Shown one piece after another: positions 25,281 to 33,907 of a stretch of 64,000 nt of DNA. The first letter of the stretch is position 1, and each line of letters begins with the position of its first letter. The notes under the pieces were generated by a model, which searched no databases, was not told the origin of the DNA, and saw nothing but the letters and a program-made list of their open reading frames with translations. The position numbers were made by a program, and so were the translations under genes. This DNA is from Cellvibrio sp. (GTDB lineage: Bacteria; Pseudomonadota; Gammaproteobacteria; Pseudomonadales; Cellvibrionaceae), in NCBI GenBank assembly GCA_016712405.1, contig JADJRD010000002.1, positions 257,848-321,847 of the forward strand, in the 5' to 3' direction.

Positions 25281-25667
25281 ATGCGTCATCGTTTAAGTGG
25301 CCGTCAACTCGGTCGTAATGCTTCTCATCGTAAAGCCATGTTCCGCAATATGTCGGCATCATTGGTTGAACACGAATTAATTAAAACTACTTTGCCAAAA
25401 GCAAAAGAACTCCGTCGTGTGATAGAGCCTCTGATTACTTTAGCTAAAGTAGATTCTGTTGCTAACCGTCGTTTAGCTTTCGCCCGTCTGCGTAGCAAAG
25501 AAGCGGTAGGTAAATTATTTAGCCAATTAGGCCAACGTTACCAAGCACGTCCAGGTGGATATGTTCGCATTCTGAAATGCGGTTTCCGTGCTGGCGACAA
25601 AGCACCAATGGCTTATGTTGAATTGGTTGATCGTCCAGTAGATGCTGTTGCGGTTGATGCTGAATAG
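25281..25667 (+). CDS. rplQ: 50S ribosomal protein L17
   Basis: L17 lies beside L22 at the tunnel exit. The product is 128 residues. MRHRLSGRQLGRNASHRKAM and GGYVRILKCGFRAGDKAPMAYVEL-type C-terminal sequence are diagnostic. It is separated from rpoA by 125 bp holding a strong terminator, and has its own terminator. Either read-through or a private weak promoter must supply it. Confidence 0.98.
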   Translation: MRHRLSGRQLGRNASHRKAMFRNMSASLVEHELIKTTLPKAKELRRVIEPLITLAKVDSVANRRLAFARLRSKEAVGKLFSQLGQRYQARPGGYVRILKCGFRAGDKAPMAYVELVDRPVDAVAVDAE

Positions 25668-25684
25668 TTTTGCTGTTAGAAGTT

Positions 25685-25720
25685 AAAAAACGCCAAACCA
25701 AAAGTTTGGCGTTTTTTTTT
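25685..25720 (+). terminator. Intrinsic terminator after rplQ
   Basis: CGCCAAAC pairs with GTTTGGCG around CAAAA, flanked by A6 and T9 tracts. It closes the ribosomal supercluster. Confidence 0.9.
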
Positions 25721-25757
25721 GAAATTTTTAAAGGTCAAGTAATTAGGAGTTAGGAGA

Positions 25758-26264
25758 GTGATTGTTCGAGATTGTGAAGAAGCCGATATTGATCCTGTCA
25801 CTCAAATTTATAACCACTACATCAAATACACCACAATCACGTTTGAAGAAGTGGAAATTAATCCGACAGAAATGGCTGTGCGAATCAAAAATATTCAATC
25901 ACTTTTTCCCTTTCTGATTTGTGAAGATAAGGGCGTTATTGTTGGATATGCTTATGCAAGCAAATGGCAAGATAGATCCGCCTATAGGCATACGGCAGAA
26001 GTGACGATTTATTTACATCCAGATCATTTGGGTAAAAAATTCGGACAGCAACTTTATGCTGAATTATTTAATCAGTTACAGCAAAAAAACGTTCGTGTGC
26101 TTCTTGCTTGCATCGCTACGCCAAATCCTGCCAGCGCTGCATTACATGAAAAATTTGGGTTTAAGCAGGTGGCTGAATTTAAAGAGGTTGGATATAAATT
26201 TAATCAGTGGCTGGATGTGGGCTATTGGTCGAAATCTCTCAGTTTGAATGTGGAAAAATCGTGA
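25758..26264 (+). CDS. GNAT-family N-acetyltransferase, phosphinothricin acetyltransferase-like
   Basis: The 168-residue product has the single-domain GNAT layout of the Pat/MddA group. These enzymes transfer acetyl from acetyl-CoA to the amino group of phosphinothricin-like or methionine-derivative substrates. Visible parts are IRDCEEADIDPVTQIYNHY-like N-terminal helix, YAYASKWQDRSAYRHTAEVTI and the acetyl-CoA loop HPDHLGKKFGQQLY, with NPASAALHEKFGF after it. It starts with GTG at 25758, with AGGAG 8 bp upstream. The stop overlaps the rlmA GTG start (GTGA), so both are co-translated. True substrate unknown. Confidence 0.85.
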   Translation: MIVRDCEEADIDPVTQIYNHYIKYTTITFEEVEINPTEMAVRIKNIQSLFPFLICEDKGVIVGYAYASKWQDRSAYRHTAEVTIYLHPDHLGKKFGQQLYAELFNQLQQKNVRVLLACIATPNPASAALHEKFGFKQVAEFKEVGYKFNQWLDVGYWSKSLSLNVEKS

Positions 26265-27070
26265 AAGAATTGCGCTGCCCGATTTGTCATTCTGCGTTTC
26301 AAGAAAATCTTCAGGGTTTGGTCTGTGCTAATCGACACCAATTCGATCGATCAAAAGAAGGCTATTTCAATTTATTGCCGGTACAGAATAAAAATTCTTT
26401 AACGCCGGGCGATACCAAAGAACAATTAAAAGCAAGGCGTGAATTTTTACAAGCTGGTTTTTTTAACCCGCTCCATTCAAAGATTCTATCCTTGATTGAT
26501 GCATCATCCAAATCAGTGTTAGATCTGGGTTGCGGAGAAGGATACTTCACCCGTGCATTAGCCGCTCATCTACCTTATGCAGAAATTTATGGTGTTGATA
26601 TAGCGAAAGCAGGAATGGCAATGGCTGCAAGATCCGCGAAATCATTACCCAATATTACGCACTTGGTTGCTTCCAATTTTGATCTGCCATTACAGGATCA
26701 ATCTATGGATGTAATTCTTCGTGTGCTGGCGCCGAGTAAGGACAGTGAATTACAACGAGTGTTAAAGCCCGATGGTAAATTACTAATAGTCATTCCGGGT
26801 GAACAACATCTGATTGAACTACGCAAGAAAATCTATCCAGAAATTCGTCCGTTACAACCGCGACCTGAAGTGGAAAATTTTATGTTGAAAGATGAATACA
26901 ATGTTAGCTTCAAGCTTGAAATTAATGATCTGAATCCGTTGCAGTCACTATTGGATATGACTCCATTCGCTTGGAAACTAAATCAGCAGAAAAAAGATTT
27001 AATATTGTCTTCTCAGTTAAATGATTCGGCTGACTTTTCAATTGGTGTATATGAAAAGATCAGCATTTAA
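26261..27070 (+). CDS. rlmA: 23S rRNA (guanine-745 N1)-methyltransferase RlmA
   Basis: RlmA methylates G745 in helix 35 of 23S rRNA using S-adenosylmethionine. From GTG 26261 the product is 269 residues, equal to E. coli RlmA. The N-terminal zinc finger is seen as CPIC, then VCANRHQFD. It is followed by KEGYFNLLPVQ, the SAM-binding VLDLGCGEGYFTRAL and the late motif LLDMTPFAWK. A longer frame reaching upstream would overlap the acetyltransferase and is rejected. The gene's stop shares a TTAA palindrome with the stop of the convergent deacetylase. Confidence 0.93.
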   Translation: MKELRCPICHSAFQENLQGLVCANRHQFDRSKEGYFNLLPVQNKNSLTPGDTKEQLKARREFLQAGFFNPLHSKILSLIDASSKSVLDLGCGEGYFTRALAAHLPYAEIYGVDIAKAGMAMAARSAKSLPNITHLVASNFDLPLQDQSMDVILRVLAPSKDSELQRVLKPDGKLLIVIPGEQHLIELRKKIYPEIRPLQPRPEVENFMLKDEYNVSFKLEINDLNPLQSLLDMTPFAWKLNQQKKDLILSSQLNDSADFSIGVYEKISI

Positions 27071-27984
27071 ATCTTTCCAAAGTCATCAATATGAATTGTT
27101 TTTTGAATCTCAACACTGCCTAAACTTTCACTAATGGTTCCGAATTTAAAATCGGAGATCATTCGTTCGAGTCGTGGCAAGCAACGATGTAGGTTGGTGT
27201 AGTGGCGGAAATTGCTGAACCAGGTGGCGTTGGGGACGCGGGGTTGGTCGGGGTCGATTTCCCAAGGGTGCAGATAAAAAATTTGCGGCTTGGTTTGATT
27301 CAGGCTGGCGATTTCAAATAACCAGCGCGAAACGAAATAAGGATATTGACGGAAATAACCACCGCCGGCTGCGGGCACTGACTGGCCTAATACTTTTGCA
27401 GTGGTGAGGGGGAATTCGGTGATGATTTTTCCTTGGCGGGTACCAATTTTGTAGGGTTCTTCGGGGCTACCAGGAATGCCGTAGTTATCATGTCGTGTCG
27501 GGAAAATACTGGAGTCCCAAGTGAATCCCAATTCTGCCAATGTTTCAAGTGCCCACAAAGAATTGCGAGTGATTGAATAACTGGCAGCGCGATAACCTGT
27601 GATCGGTTGTTGAATTAAATCTTCAAGAATCTGTTTTGATTTCGCGGTTTCTTCGCGAAATACTTTTGGATCTTGTTTGTAAATTAATTGATGGCTGTAT
27701 CCGTGTGATGCAATTTCATGACCTTGCGCATGAATGCGTTTGATTAATTCAGGATAACGCTCGGCAACCCAACCTAAAATAAAAAATGTAATTTTGATTT
27801 TGTTGCGTTCAAATAGGCCAACAAGCGTATTGGTGTTTTGCTCAACGCGACAAGGCCAGCTATCCCATGTATTGGGATCAATCACTTTATTAAACGCAGC
27901 AACGTGAAAATAATCTTCCACGTCTACCGTCATAGCATGAGTGACTTTTTTAACTGACATTTGTGTCTGTTTGGTGTTTTGCAT
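27067..27984 (-). CDS. Polysaccharide deacetylase, XrtA/PEP-CTERM locus type (DUF3473)
   Basis: This 305-residue protein has a NodB deacetylase fold with the metal/catalytic motif TVDVEDYFH (Asp21, Glu23, Asp24) and the metal ligands in SHGYSH (His94, His98). The TVDVEDYF variant and the C-terminal extension (HPWEIDPDQPR, then YTNLHRCLPRLERML-like) match the family found in exosortase-A exopolysaccharide loci. It probably removes acetyl groups from N-acetylated sugars of the polymer. No clear signal peptide is seen. Its ATG overlaps the stop of the dehydrogenase gene (TGATG). The two form a minus-strand pair divergent from the main export operon. Confidence 0.9.
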   Translation of the reverse strand: MQNTKQTQMSVKKVTHAMTVDVEDYFHVAAFNKVIDPNTWDSWPCRVEQNTNTLVGLFERNKIKITFFILGWVAERYPELIKRIHAQGHEIASHGYSHQLIYKQDPKVFREETAKSKQILEDLIQQPITGYRAASYSITRNSLWALETLAELGFTWDSSIFPTRHDNYGIPGSPEEPYKIGTRQGKIITEFPLTTAKVLGQSVPAAGGGYFRQYPYFVSRWLFEIASLNQTKPQIFYLHPWEIDPDQPRVPNATWFSNFRHYTNLHRCLPRLERMISDFKFGTISESLGSVEIQKTIHIDDFGKI

Positions 27985-29258
27985 CAGAGTCGCGCGTCCA
28001 CGTCTGATTTTGGCAGTACATGTTTCACATCAAACAGCACGTGATTGGTTTTACCCAAAGCGCGAATACCTTTTGCACCCAATTCTTTAAATTGATTGTG
28101 CGCAACACAAATAATGATCGCATCGTAAGTATTTTTTTCAGGTGCGCTAATCAAATCCAAACCATATTCATGATGGGCTTCTGCTGCATCAGCCCAAGGA
28201 TCGTAAATATCAACCAAAGTATTATAAGTTTTCATTTCCTGAATGATGTCGATAACACCGGTGTTGCGTAAATCCGGGCAGTTTTCTTTAAAGGTCAATC
28301 CCATGATCAACACGCGCGCATCCACCACTTGCGATTTGCGTTTGGTCATCATCTTCACCACTGAATCTGCAACAAAAGATCCCATGGCATTGTTGACGCG
28401 ACGACCGGAAAGAATCACTTCAGGGTAATAACCCACTTGTTGTGCTTTGTGGGTCAAATAATAAGGATCAACGCTGATGCAGTGTCCACCAACCAAACCC
28501 GGACGGAAAGGTAGGAAGTTCCACTTGGTACCAGCGGCTTCCAATACTTCCAAAGTGTCTATGCCGATGCGGTGGAAAATCAGTGCTAATTCATTCACCA
28601 ATGCAATATTCAAATCGCGTTGGGTGTTTTCAATGACTTTTGCGGCTTCGGCGACTTTAATGCTGCCGGCTTTGTGAGTGCCTACTACCACTATTTTGCG
28701 ATAGAGCCGATCGACATATTCAGCGACTTCGGGGGTGGAACCAGAAGTGATTTTAATGATGTTATGAACGCGGCGCTGCTTGTCGCCCGGGTTAATTCGC
28801 TCGGGACTATAACCCGCAAAAAAGCCCTCATTGAATTTTAGGCCTGAAACTTGCTCTATGATCGGAATGCAAACTTCCTCGGTGCAACCGGGGTAAACGG
28901 TTGACTCATAAATCACGATGGAATTCTTTTTTAACACTCTACCCAAAAGTGCGGATGCCTTTTCAAGCGGGGTTAAATCGGGTTGATGACTGGCATCAAT
29001 TGGTGTGGGTACTGTGACTATATAGATATCACAGTCTTTGATATCCGCTTCATTGGTGGTGTAGCTCAGGGATTTGGGCTCGTTAAGCTCTTCGGTAGAA
29101 AGCTCAAGGGTGCTATCAATTCCCTGACGAAGGGCATCAACTCTTTGTGAGTTAATATCAAAGCCAAGGGTGTCGATTTTTTTTCCAAATTCGACGGCGA
29201 GCGGAAGGCCGACATAGCCCAAGCCGATAATGCACAATCTAGGATTTGCAGGGAACAT
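27984..29258 (-). CDS. UDP-glucose/GDP-mannose dehydrogenase family enzyme, TviB/WbpO-like
   Basis: Enzymes of this family oxidise C6 of an NDP-sugar twice to give the uronic acid. The NAD-binding motif IGLGYVGLP is at residues 11-19 and the catalytic cysteine is Cys260 in GGHCISVDPYYL. The 424-residue length and sequences such as GYSPERINPGDK and FKENCPDLRNTG fit the Vi-polysaccharide group that makes UDP-GlcNAc- or UDP-GalNAc-uronate. The product would feed a uronic acid into the repeat unit. No TviC-like C4 epimerase is seen nearby. Translationally coupled to the deacetylase. Confidence 0.9.
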   Translation of the reverse strand: MFPANPRLCIIGLGYVGLPLAVEFGKKIDTLGFDINSQRVDALRQGIDSTLELSTEELNEPKSLSYTTNEADIKDCDIYIVTVPTPIDASHQPDLTPLEKASALLGRVLKKNSIVIYESTVYPGCTEEVCIPIIEQVSGLKFNEGFFAGYSPERINPGDKQRRVHNIIKITSGSTPEVAEYVDRLYRKIVVVGTHKAGSIKVAEAAKVIENTQRDLNIALVNELALIFHRIGIDTLEVLEAAGTKWNFLPFRPGLVGGHCISVDPYYLTHKAQQVGYYPEVILSGRRVNNAMGSFVADSVVKMMTKRKSQVVDARVLIMGLTFKENCPDLRNTGVIDIIQEMKTYNTLVDIYDPWADAAEAHHEYGLDLISAPEKNTYDAIIICVAHNQFKELGAKGIRALGKTNHVLFDVKHVLPKSDVDARL

Positions 29259-29348
29259 AAAGAATTCCTGTTAGTAAGTGTTTCCAAGGGTTGCAAAGGT
29301 ATCACATCTTAATGATATTTTTCGACGTCAACTCTGGATGTTTAACTT

Positions 29349-29377
29349 CGGGTATTTATATTAAAACCCGCTATAAT
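29349..29377 (+). promoter_or_regulatory. Candidate promoter with operator-like dyad before the EPS export operon
   Basis: A perfect TATAAT (29372-29377, within CCGCTATAATCG) lies 67 bp before the sugar transferase start. No good -35 box is present at the right distance. Instead CGGGT (29349-29353) and ACCCG (29366-29370) form a dyad centred where a -35 box would overlap. This pattern suits an activator- or repressor-controlled promoter. It is inferred from layout only. Confidence 0.45.
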
Positions 29378-29443
29378 CGCCCAGCTCGAAACAGAAGGCA
29401 CTGTTTTGCTGCCGATTAAAACTTTAATCCTTAGGAGTCGGGT

Positions 29444-30847
29444 TTGTCTTACATTCGTGTTAATAAACAATATGTACATCTCCCATATTTATATTTGGCA
29501 ATCATTGAGGCTGCCAGTTTGGTTTTTGCGTTGGCATTGGCATATCGAGTCGTTGAGCGTCTCAATCCCGCCTCAGACTTTTCAGGCGTGCCTGCGGCCT
29601 ATATTATTTTTGTTGTGGTGTTGACCTGCAGTAGTTTGGCTATGGGTGTGTATTCCTCTTTGGTAAGAGAGGGATTGGTTAATATGCTATTGCGAACATC
29701 TGTTAGCTTCTTTTTGCTATCCAGTACGGCGTTGTTCCTGATCGATTTGGTGACTGTTGAGACGTTATTTGGACAGCGATTAATTTTTTGGTCGATCGTA
29801 TTGGCAACTTTTGTCATTTCAATTATTCGTTGGATATTTATTCGTGTGGTTGATGTCAAGCAAGTGCGACGACGAGTTGTTTTTTATGGTGCTGGGGCCA
29901 GGGCGAAAAAATTATTAGGTGAACTATTACCTCATTCCGATAGTTTGGCGATTGATATATTTGCTTGCGTGCCGAGCGCACAGGAAGATGTGCAGGTTAC
30001 CGAGACATTGGTGTTGCCAGAGCCACAAGATTGGGTTGAGTTTGTCAAAAAAAACGAAATTTCAGAAATTGTGATTACGCCTGATGATAGGCGTCGCACC
30101 TCGGGTGAGGCATTCCCCTTGAGCCAGTTTCTGGATTGCAAATTAATGGGTATTCCTTCTGTTTATGCGCAAGGCTTTTATGAAAGAGAAATGGGTTTAA
30201 TCGATGTGCAGCTGCTTCAGCCGGGATGGATGCTTTATTCAGATGGATTTAATTTCTCTCACAGTTCTTTAATGGCCAAACGAATTTTCGATCTTGTTTT
30301 GGCCAGTGTTTTTTTATGTCTGCTTTGGCCATTTATGCTCTTGACTGCGATTGCAGTTAAACTCGAAAGCAAAGGGCCTGCTCTTTACCATCAGGTTCGA
30401 GTGGGTCTGAATGGAAAACAATTTCGTATTTATAAATTTCGCAGCATGCGACAAGACGCAGAAAAAAACGGCGCTGTATGGGCACAGAAAAATGATAATC
30501 GAGTTACCCGTGTTGGAGCGTTTATACGCAATACTCGTTTAGATGAGTTGCCTCAAATATACAATGTGTTAGTGGGTCAAATGAGTTTTGTTGGTCCGAG
30601 GCCAGAACGCCCGGAATTCGTGAAAAGCCTATCCGAGCAGATTCCTTATTACGAAATGCGTCACAAAGTTAAACCCGGTCTCATGGGTTGGGCACAACTA
30701 AAATATCCCTATGGTGCTTCGGTTGAAGATGCCAAAAACAAATTGCAATACGATTTGTATTACACCAAAAATCACAGTTTCATGATGGATATTTTGATCA
30801 TGATTCAAACAGTGGAAATTATTCTTTTAGGCAAAGGCGTTCATTAA
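29444..30847 (+). CDS. Undecaprenyl-phosphate sugar phosphotransferase, XrtA locus type
   Basis: This is the initiating enzyme, which transfers a sugar-1-phosphate to undecaprenyl phosphate at the inner membrane. The 467-residue product has about four N-terminal membrane segments (residues 13-130), a Rossmann-like middle region (VVFYGAGARAKKLL), one more membrane helix near residue 285 and the bacterial sugar transferase domain (YKFRSMRQDAEKNG, RLDELPQ, GPRPERPEF). This build matches the exosortase-associated EpsB_2 type. The start is TTG with AGGAG 6 bp upstream. It opens a plus-strand operon that runs to the CelD-like gene. Confidence 0.92.
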   Translation: MSYIRVNKQYVHLPYLYLAIIEAASLVFALALAYRVVERLNPASDFSGVPAAYIIFVVVLTCSSLAMGVYSSLVREGLVNMLLRTSVSFFLLSSTALFLIDLVTVETLFGQRLIFWSIVLATFVISIIRWIFIRVVDVKQVRRRVVFYGAGARAKKLLGELLPHSDSLAIDIFACVPSAQEDVQVTETLVLPEPQDWVEFVKKNEISEIVITPDDRRRTSGEAFPLSQFLDCKLMGIPSVYAQGFYEREMGLIDVQLLQPGWMLYSDGFNFSHSSLMAKRIFDLVLASVFLCLLWPFMLLTAIAVKLESKGPALYHQVRVGLNGKQFRIYKFRSMRQDAEKNGAVWAQKNDNRVTRVGAFIRNTRLDELPQIYNVLVGQMSFVGPRPERPEFVKSLSEQIPYYEMRHKVKPGLMGWAQLKYPYGASVEDAKNKLQYDLYYTKNHSFMMDILIMIQTVEIILLGKGVH

Positions 30848-30863
30848 ATAACGGAGTGAAATT

Positions 30864-31482
30864 ATGAAAATAGTTAAATTATTGATCTTGGTTTTGTCGA
30901 CGGTAGTGTTTGTTGGGTGCTCAGGCGTTAAAAAAGAAAAAATGCCGCCCATAATGGAGTCGGCAGTGACCGCAGGCGAATATCGCATTGGTGTCGATGA
31001 TGCGCTTGATGTCAATGTATGGAAAAACCCAGAATTGAGCATGCAGGTGCGCGTGCGTCCTGACGGAAAAATTTCAATGCCCTTTGATTGGTGACTTGCC
31101 CGCAGCCGATATGACGAGCTCGGAGTTGGCGCAATCAATCGGCAAACAATTATCTAACTATGTAAAAAACCCTCAGGTCACAGTAATAGTGTCTAATCCA
31201 AGTAGTTCGGATTTTTTGCGTCGTGTTCGTGTTACGGGCGCCGTTAAAAATCCACAATCCATTGCCTATCGTGATGGTATGACAGTGTTGGATTTGGTGT
31301 TGTTGGCTGGCGGGTTGAATGATTTTGCTTCAGGCAACCGTGCTACGCTTTATCGAAAAATTAATGGTACTACTAAGGCTTACCCAATAAAGCTGGATGA
31401 TTTGATCAACGATGGTGATGTGGACACTAATTACACATTGCAACCATCCGATATTGTGAGCGTACCTGAGCGAGTATTTTAA
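30864..31482 (+). CDS. Polysaccharide export lipoprotein (Wza/OPX type), single frameshift
   Basis: Outer-membrane polysaccharide export proteins form or gate the exit channel. A lipoprotein signal is visible (VVFVGCSG), then the export domain (AGEYRIGVDDALDVNVWKNP) and a SLBB-like domain (VRVTGAVKNPQSIAYRDGMTV). The frame breaks in the CCCTTT run near 31083: ISMP should continue as LIGDLPAAD, but one extra base gives a stop at 31092-31094. Removing it restores one protein of about 205 residues, the normal size for the short XrtA-associated family. A sequencing insertion is the simplest cause. It sits 16 bp after the sugar transferase. Confidence 0.88.
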
Positions 31483-31535
31483 GTTTTACGCGCTGTAGTA
31501 TTTAGGCGGTTAGGTTACAACATAAGAGAATTTTC

Positions 31536-33053
31536 ATGGATAAAGTCTATCTTCGCGAACTGTTCGATGCCTTTAAAGCGGAATTAATTCGATTTCGTTT
31601 TGTTGTGGTCGTGGCATTTTTAGCTGTTGCTTTCGTGATATTGATTTTGGGTGTTTTATTGCCAAAAAGTTATACCACCAGTGCGGTGTTGTTTGCTGAT
31701 GAAAGCAATATTATTGAGCCGCTACTCAAAGGTAATGCTGAGGTGACCAAAATTGATCGTTCCGAGAAGGTAAGTCAAATCATCTACACTCGAGCAATAT
31801 TGTTGGATGTGGGCAAGCGTGCGGGATTGATCAATGATGGAATGTCGGAGCCTGAGCAATTGCGAATGGTGGATTATATCCGGGGTAGGATTCGGATCGA
31901 ACGTGAAAGAAGTGAAGATTATTTCAAGCTAACATTTACGGCTAATGATCCCGATGCTTCTTTTGAGGTGCTTAATGCAATAGTGGCTGAGTTCATAGAA
32001 AATGCGGCTCGAAAAAAACGTGATGAAAGTATGAATGCCTACATGTTTATTGATTCACAGGTGCAAATTTACAAAAATAAATTAGAGGCGGCTGAAGAAA
32101 AATTAAAAGAGTTTAAATCACAAAATACAGATGGCACAGAGGATCAGGTTAGTTCACGGCTCGCAAATTTACGCCAAGAAATAGAAACATTAAAAATTAA
32201 CCTTGAAGAAACTCAAGCCAGAATAAACAGCATTACGCAACAATTGGGGAGCGAAGGCCAATATTTACAGGCAAAGGGTCAAGCGGATGAGTTGCGGCAA
32301 AAAAGGCAGTCTCTAATTGTTCAATTGGAACAGTTACAGTTAAGTTATCAAGACAGTTATCCAGATATCATTTCATTGAAATCTCAAATTGCTGAAGTTG
32401 ATCAATCCATTCAAAAAATGCAAGAGTCAGGTGCAATATTTGGTAGTGGTGAGAAAGTTGAAAACCCTCTTTATGAAGAATTGCGTAAGCAGCTTTCCGA
32501 AGCGGATGTAGAGCTGCGAACGCAAAAAAGACGTATGCAGTCACTGATGAATTTGCAATCTGAGGAATTGGAGCGTCAAGAACGTATTGCTGCCCGTCAG
32601 GCAGAGCTGTCTGAATTGACGCGCGATAACGATGCCAATAGTCGCCTATATGATGAAATGTTGCAGAAAAAAGAAGCTGCTCGTTTATCTATGACCCTTG
32701 ATCAAGAAGGGCAGGGGGTCACTTATCGCGTGCAAGAGTCGCCGGCTTTTCCATTGCAGCCCGCAGGGCTTAGGTTCATACACTTGGCAGTAGTAGGGCC
32801 ACTGCTAGCATTTTTATTTCCAATTGGGTTGTTGATTGCCTACATCATGGTAGATCCCCATTTGCGTTCAGCCAGAATCTTACAAAAACAATTGCCTGAG
32901 GATGTGAATATGATTGGAGTGATTCCACATTATGACTCTCCTATGGTGCAGCGTTTGTTGCGAAAAGATGTATTGATGCTTTTAGCTGTGGCCGGAATAG
33001 GAATGATTATTTATATCGCCGCTGCTGTCTTTTGGCATTTAACTAAGGGTTAA
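31536..33053 (+). CDS. Exopolysaccharide chain-length determinant (Wzz/GNVR type), XrtA locus
   Basis: These inner-membrane copolymerase proteins set polymer length and link polymerisation with export. The 505 residues show an N-terminal membrane helix (about 23-44), a Wzz domain (LPKSYTTSAVLFADES), a long periplasmic coiled coil (about 175-400, many Glu/Lys/Gln heptads), the SPAFPLQPAGLRFIH segment and two C-terminal hydrophobic stretches. No kinase domain is fused; the kinase-like partner is the next gene, 13 bp downstream. Confidence 0.9.
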   Translation: MDKVYLRELFDAFKAELIRFRFVVVVAFLAVAFVILILGVLLPKSYTTSAVLFADESNIIEPLLKGNAEVTKIDRSEKVSQIIYTRAILLDVGKRAGLINDGMSEPEQLRMVDYIRGRIRIERERSEDYFKLTFTANDPDASFEVLNAIVAEFIENAARKKRDESMNAYMFIDSQVQIYKNKLEAAEEKLKEFKSQNTDGTEDQVSSRLANLRQEIETLKINLEETQARINSITQQLGSEGQYLQAKGQADELRQKRQSLIVQLEQLQLSYQDSYPDIISLKSQIAEVDQSIQKMQESGAIFGSGEKVENPLYEELRKQLSEADVELRTQKRRMQSLMNLQSEELERQERIAARQAELSELTRDNDANSRLYDEMLQKKEAARLSMTLDQEGQGVTYRVQESPAFPLQPAGLRFIHLAVVGPLLAFLFPIGLLIAYIMVDPHLRSARILQKQLPEDVNMIGVIPHYDSPMVQRLLRKDVLMLLAVAGIGMIIYIAAAVFWHLTKG

Positions 33054-33066
33054 TCAGGTTTCTATT

Positions 33067-33858
33067 ATGGAAAAAAAATCCAAAAACAAATCCCCTATTA
33101 CATCCTTGACGGATGATTTCAATGATTTAGTTGAATCTTCCGGACAACTAGTCAAAGAGGCGGTGATGGAGCACAAAAAACATGAGCAAATTAAAAATAT
33201 TCCAACGCCAGTGTTGTGGTCACACGAAGAGCTTTACGAAAAGAAAATTATTTTTGCGGGCATGCGGCAGCGAGATTTGTTGAATGCTTTTCGTGAAGTC
33301 CGAATTCAATTGCTGCAAAAAAGTAAAACCGACAACATGGTGGTGCTGGTGACGTCTGTTGCTCGTACGGGTTCATCCAGTGCGTTTTCGTTTAATTTAG
33401 CGGCGACATTTGCGTTGGATCAACACAAAACAGCGTTGTATGTTGATTGTAATCCTTATGAATCCGGGGTGGATAAATATGTTCTGGGTGATATCAAATC
33501 AGGATTAACGCAGTATCTATCTGGAACATCGCTAGGCTTGGAGGACATTATTTATCCTTCGGGCTTGGAGAGATTGCGCATAATTCCTTCTGGGCAAGGG
33601 AGCGATTCAGCGGCTGAAATTTTTAACTCCAAGAAAATGCAGTCATTTATCAATGAAATTAAATCGCGATATCCCGATCGGTTCATTGTGCTGGATGCCC
33701 CATCAGTACAGCAATCTACCGAGGCGCGGATTTTATCTAAATATTGTGATTACACTTTGCTGGTGGTGCCTTTTGGCAAAGCTGTGACGGATGAAGTCTT
33801 GGCGGCAGTTGATGTGGTGGGTAAAGAAAAATTTGCCGGTTTTGTTTTTGCTAGTTAA
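33067..33858 (+). CDS. BY-kinase (CpsD/Wzc-like) homologue with destroyed Walker A, probable pseudokinase
   Basis: Its place right after the chain-length protein and its ParA-like fold match the tyrosine autokinase of XrtA loci. Walker A' (ALYVDCNP) and Walker B (FIVLDAPSV) are intact. The P-loop is not: where family members read TSxxPGEGKST, this protein has TSVARTGSSSA (96-106), so the ATP-binding Lys is Ser104 and the Mg-binding Thr is Ala106. The C-terminal tyrosine cluster is absent. The reading frame is open over all 263 residues, with no sign of sequence error at this site. It may serve as a non-catalytic partner of the chain-length protein. Confidence 0.82.
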   Translation: MEKKSKNKSPITSLTDDFNDLVESSGQLVKEAVMEHKKHEQIKNIPTPVLWSHEELYEKKIIFAGMRQRDLLNAFREVRIQLLQKSKTDNMVVLVTSVARTGSSSAFSFNLAATFALDQHKTALYVDCNPYESGVDKYVLGDIKSGLTQYLSGTSLGLEDIIYPSGLERLRIIPSGQGSDSAAEIFNSKKMQSFINEIKSRYPDRFIVLDAPSVQQSTEARILSKYCDYTLLVVPFGKAVTDEVLAAVDVVGKEKFAGFVFAS

Positions 33859-33907
33859 TGCAGAGTGTGGTTTTCATTTTAGGGATTAACAAAATAAGAG
33901 CGTTGCT

